The translations under genes were made by a program, and so were the position numbers. From Phlebiopsis flavidoalba (lineage: Eukaryota > Basidiomycota > Agaricomycetes > Polyporales > Phanerochaetaceae): a DNA stretch of 64,000 nt. The notes beneath the pieces are model-generated. The model saw only the letters and a program-made list of their open reading frames with translations. It searched no databases and had not been told where the DNA came from. Positions 59,804 to 64,000 of this stretch are shown in pieces. Position 1 is the first letter of the stretch; each line of letters begins with the position of its first letter. Where the stretch lies: contig JAOCPU010000009.1 of NCBI GenBank assembly GCA_035772785.1, positions 496,001 through 560,000 of the forward strand. The letters run 5' to 3'.

Positions 59804-60825
59804 CTAAGACCGAACATCGCTCAAACGATATGCGCCCAACAACGTACTGTAATCCCAAGTGAGGTCTGTCATACCAGGCTCACGCAGGAGAACGGTTCCG
59901 TACCAACCACAAAGCGCCATGGACAGACCGAAGGCGAATGTGTGGACAAAGAGCGTAGCTATGAAGAAGCGAGCTTTTTTATGCACCCAGTTCCTTGCCA
60001 GCTCGTATGGAAAATTTAGGGCCGTTCAAAGCCATTCATTTTCCCTGCGGAGACTATTCATTGAACACATAGGCAGATGCATCGCGCAAGTAATGGGACT
60101 CCCCCTGAACTTACACCTGACTCGTGGTAGGACCTTATTTTCCTCTTTACTCTGGCCGGTGACGCTACTCGCGTGAACATACCCCATGGATCCCTGAAAT
60201 GCGATCCAGTGAAAGTCACATTTTAATCACCACATGTGACGAAAGAATCATGCGACTCGGAACTTAGACGCGAATCTGCTGCTAGTCAAAGGTACAAGTA
60301 CACACCCATAAAACAGCCTGGATTGCCAAGCCTGCACAGGACACGACGAAAATATGTAGCCAAACGGCATACGCCCCTTTTCTGAGGCCACCCCCCCATG
60401 CAGCGGGTTTGGGGGCTCGTCAACAGGTTACGCCACCAGACATGAGGATCATAAAATGGCCCCGATGTTCCAGAGGAAACAAAGAAATTACGAGCCACAC
60501 CAGACAGTCGCACTATCGTTTTTGATACTACGAGGCTTGACAGCTCCACCAGCATGGGGAAGGGTACACGGTGTGGGTGTGCAGCTGTCCGGACCTGCAT
60601 CGACGAGCTACCACTATCGTGATGGAGGCATTCATGACTATGAACAGCAGCTATGTGTCGTAGACTGCGTAGACTTACACCGCAAGGGCGTAACATTGAA
60701 AAAAGCACAAATAGACTCCCTCTATACAGTGTAGAACACTCACACGCCAACAGAACGCAGCACATAAGGAAGTCGGTCATCGTGAGTGTATACCATGACC
60801 CCATAGTGAAAATGTCAACCACCAA
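59804..60825 (-). other. Possible remnant of a membrane-protein gene
   Basis: Two minus-strand pieces are hydrophobic: FTMGSWYTLTMTDFLMCCVL (about 60.81-60.75 kb) and ARFFIATLFVHTFAFGLSMA followed by LCGWYGTVLL (about 59.97-59.89 kb). They could be helices of one polytopic protein. They are not in one frame and no family is recognised. Confidence 0.2.
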
Positions 60826-63800
60826 AGTGCTTTATCACTTCAAGAAAGGAAAACTAGTGGATAGCTCAGCAGCAAAGAGACTAATCCGCAGGCGTCGTCA
60901 CGAAAAAAAACCACAACAAACCCGATCTACAGACCATGCTAAAAAACAGACAAAACACATGAGCTAGACTTTAAATCAGATAGAACGTCAGTCCCCGGTA
61001 GAGTTGACGAGGCCCCGTCACTAAGAGTTACCAGCTCAGCCGTCTTCAAGACACGTTTGCCAGCCGCATTATACAACAACGTTGCTTGAGCTCTTCGGGG
61101 GCTCTAAATCTGCGAGGTGACAACTACCAGACGAAAGTTCGCGACCTGTGAGGGTCCAGGTCAATTCGTAGGAAAAGATGAGCATGAGCATCACAGAGAA
61201 AACGCACGCGAAGGTCGATTTTATATCATACGCTCGCTTAGCGTGGTCTTCTAGTTCGAGCCCCCCGACCTTACCAGACCATAGCCCGCTGGGGTCATGT
61301 ACGCTGACCTTACCGGAAAAACTCCCGGGACCAGAGTTGCGACATCGGCACCGCATGTCGTGTAATATTGAAAGTGACAGCCAAGGCATATACGGCTACC
61401 TTCAACGCGTATACTTATTAACGAGCTTATTATCATCGCAGAAAGCCGTGTTGCCTCCGTCCAATTTGTTTGTCGCGCTCAGTGTTAGCGGCGATTACTA
61501 TGAATTTCTGCACCACCCGTCGTTATCACAACAAAAGGAACTCAAAAGTACAAGCTAGTATGGAAATACACTGTAAAGAATGAAGCTGCTGCCGCTTGTG
61601 TCCGTAAGCTTCGTAAGTACTAGTGTACAAAGGGTCCCGGAACGTCAACTATCCCGTATTGAACTGCTTCCCCGTGCGTTCCGATATTCGCAATGGAATC
61701 ACAATGACAAAGCGATATAAGAATAGTAGGGGAAGGAGGGTTTTGTGCTTTGTGACACTAATATGTGGGACGTTCAACGTCATGCCGCGGGTTCTGTGTA
61801 TCCACACGCTGACCGCTGAGAGCCAGCATTGCAGCGAGTCTGTCCAGAATCGTCCCACGACGAGCGTGAGAACTGCTCCCCCGGGATAGTCCTGGATGGC
61901 GAGGGATAAACGTCCGTTGGGAAGGCTAACGGGATGCCATCTCTGGCTCCGCTAAAGCGGTAGCTAGGGGGTTTCTTGTCGATAGATGACACAGAGTGTC
62001 TGTGACCGGAAACCGTAGTGCATACTGGACGGGTCCGGCTGATCTCGAAGCAGGGGAGGCCGTATTGACTGAAGGCCATAGTAGAGCGATAACCTTTCGG
62101 GAGCCTTGAGGACGTCACTGAGTCCGGTGGTAAGATGATCGTACTGAGGACTGGCCGCCTTCACTACTCGGCATGTATGATGGCATGATACGCCCTTCGA
62201 GTGGGCCTCGTAGGATTTGCGAATGGCGTCGCCGGCTGCATCGTCTCCAAAGCAAGAAGGAACCTCCTAGGAGGACGAGTATACCCGCTACACCGCCAAT
62301 TGTCGCTCACCCACTATGACCCCTCACATCATCGTGGTTATCACGGTATCCTTTGCCGTTTCCGCCTCCGCCTTTGCTGCCTCCGTCTCCGCCGTGACCA
62401 TCGTCTCCATGGTGGCTCATTTCCATACTATAATAGAAGTCAAGGTTGATGTCGCTTCATCACACGCGAGGGGACGTACAAGCCTCCCGACACCACATCG
62501 TTATTTTGTAGTGTGGCGGAATTCGTGGTCAGCCTGTACAGCTGATCTGCCGCCATTTTGTTTGCCTGGTTTCTGCATTTTTTGCAGTATAGCGTTGAAC
62601 TAGTAGAAGGTATACTGAGCCATCTTCGTCGTCTCAGCTACGCGTGTCTGACCTGAACATTGATGTAGCTCTGGATAAAATTCGACAAAGCGACATTATC
62701 CGTGGTTTGTTCGCGAGCTATGGATAGAGCCCGTACGAAGAGTGCTAAAAATGAAAGAATTAGTCTAACTAACATATTGGTGTGTGAACGTCAGATGCTT
62801 AGTTAACCTTTCAAAGGATGCACTTGGGAGAGGCCATGATAAGAGAACATGATCTTGACTATGTTGAAACTACGCACTTTCCTTTTGGACGCCGCTCGTA
62901 CTCGTCCAATGAGGGAATGTCACAGCTTGAGATACTACAGATTCCAATCTTAGTTGTTGATCAGTTTGTAGTTGCAGAGAGCACGTGCGAGGAAAATCAC
63001 CTCGTGCTTGACATAGAATCATTCGTTAGAGAGGCGAGCAAGGCCTTCGATAAATAAACCCGAGTTAGATGAAAGTATCGGGTGCAACTCAATATTGCAA
63101 CTCGACAATGTGATGGAGTTTCCGTACTATGGTCCCATTGTACAGCTGATTGTATATAAACGAAGAAGTCGTTTTAGCCGCGTTGCCGAATGTTGTATTC
63201 TTCGTCTCTCCGTAGAGTAAGGCCGACAAGCTTTGGCACGATTAGCCTTTGTAGAGTTGGAATGTAGTCTTTGCTCACGTTAGAAAGGTCCTACAAGGAC
63301 GGCAATGATGAATGAGATCATCGTGTAGAATGGAGAATAAAGGTATCTTACCCTGCGCTGGATCTTGCCCGTCACGTTGGTATCGTCCACATTGTGACCA
63401 GAGCGCTACGGGCTCGTTCTAATCGCATCATGTATACAAACTGCCTGATTTACGTACCAAGAAGATTTCCGCCGGCTGTCGATGCTGTTGTGGATACGTT
63501 CACGATGATGTCGCGATCAGAGGAGTATAATGCCTTACCACCGTTGCAGAAAGGGTGCAATTGGCACTGTTCTTGTCTGGCTACGGACCACAACTGCAGC
63601 CTCCGCCGGTTTTGACAACATACATGTTCAGCGTTTCCCACACTTGGACCGTGCGTTCATAGTACTTCGTATCGTTGTACGCCCGCCAGGCGTGATAGAC
63701 TGCTATCCCTAATAGTCTTCTGACTGTTTAGTATAGGGTACACACAAGCATAAACACAACCTACCCAAGGTTCTCATTATCCCCCTGAGTCTAGTTGGTA

Positions 63801-64000
63801 CTAAATGATTTATGCCGAATTCATGGGAATGAATTATTCTCACAATATAAGTCAGTGGTCCTGGCTGAACACTGTATCGAGGCTTTGGTTTACATGGTCC
63901 TGAAACCTTGGTGGTATGGTTTATCTGATCCGTTGAAGCAATCGTAGAGAGCATGACATAAGACCCTGGCATGCCCAACTCTGTAAAATACGTTAACTAG
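60826..64000. other. Gene-poor right end of window
   Basis: This stretch contains scattered short open frames. One on the minus strand (61069-61389) has a hydrophobic segment FACVFSVMLMLIFSY, and one on the plus strand (62818-63057, 79 codons) has plain soluble composition. None shows a recognisable domain. I see no repeats shared with the arms at 27-30 and 48-50 kb. Confidence 0.35.

Overview
The window is nuclear DNA of a filamentous basidiomycete, most likely an Agaricomycete close to the polypores. The signs are dense genes on both strands, many introns of about 50-60 nt with GT...AG ends, and conserved fungal proteins: a HOG-pathway MAPKKK of the Ssk2 type, TFIIIC, Atg26 sterol glucosyltransferase with a GRAM domain, GH72 glucanosyltransferase, chitin deacetylase and a basidiomycete-type terpene synthase. 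The genus is not determined. Almost every recognisable gene is broken by single-base insertions or deletions every few tens of codons, while the stretch from about 16.6 to 17.9 kb (MBL-fold hydrolase) and much of 19.0-19.9 kb read cleanly. Because essential housekeeping genes are affected, I think uncorrected long-read error is more likely than mass pseudogenisation. Coordinates below are therefore gene spans, introns included, not exact exon models.

Layout: 1-3.8 kb holds the 3' part of a TFIIIC B-block subunit gene (+). 4.3-7.2 kb encodes a polytopic membrane protein (+). 7.75-13.8 kb is the Ssk2/Wis4-type MAPKKK (-), with an unrecognisable middle. 14.0-16.1 kb is the DRG1/Rbg1 GTPase (+). 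16.7-18.3 kb is an MBL-fold hydrolase (+). 18.7-21.2 kb is a phenol 2-monooxygenase-like flavoprotein (+). 21.75-22.6 kb is a PRELI/Ups lipid-transfer protein (+). 23.0-27.0 kb is RIC1 (+).

The region from 27.2 to 50.3 kb is framed by two inverted copies of a 2.3-3.4 kb repeat complex. Each arm carries an array of roughly 530-640 bp units plus a gene-like block with a matching intron. Between the arms lie two tandem 2OG-Fe(II) oxygenase genes (+), a Tri5-type terpene synthase (-), a small unknown gene (-), ATG26 (-), a poorly resolved stretch, an intron-containing tRNA-Lys(CTT) (-) and a GPI-anchored GH72 glucanosyltransferase (+). The terpene synthase beside two oxygenases is a candidate small terpenoid gene cluster.

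To the right are a GPI-anchored chitin deacetylase (-), a SET/NAP-type histone chaperone (-) and a Sac1 phosphoinositide phosphatase whose N-terminal half cannot be found (-). The last 6.8 kb, 57.2-64.0 kb, shows no confidently identifiable gene.
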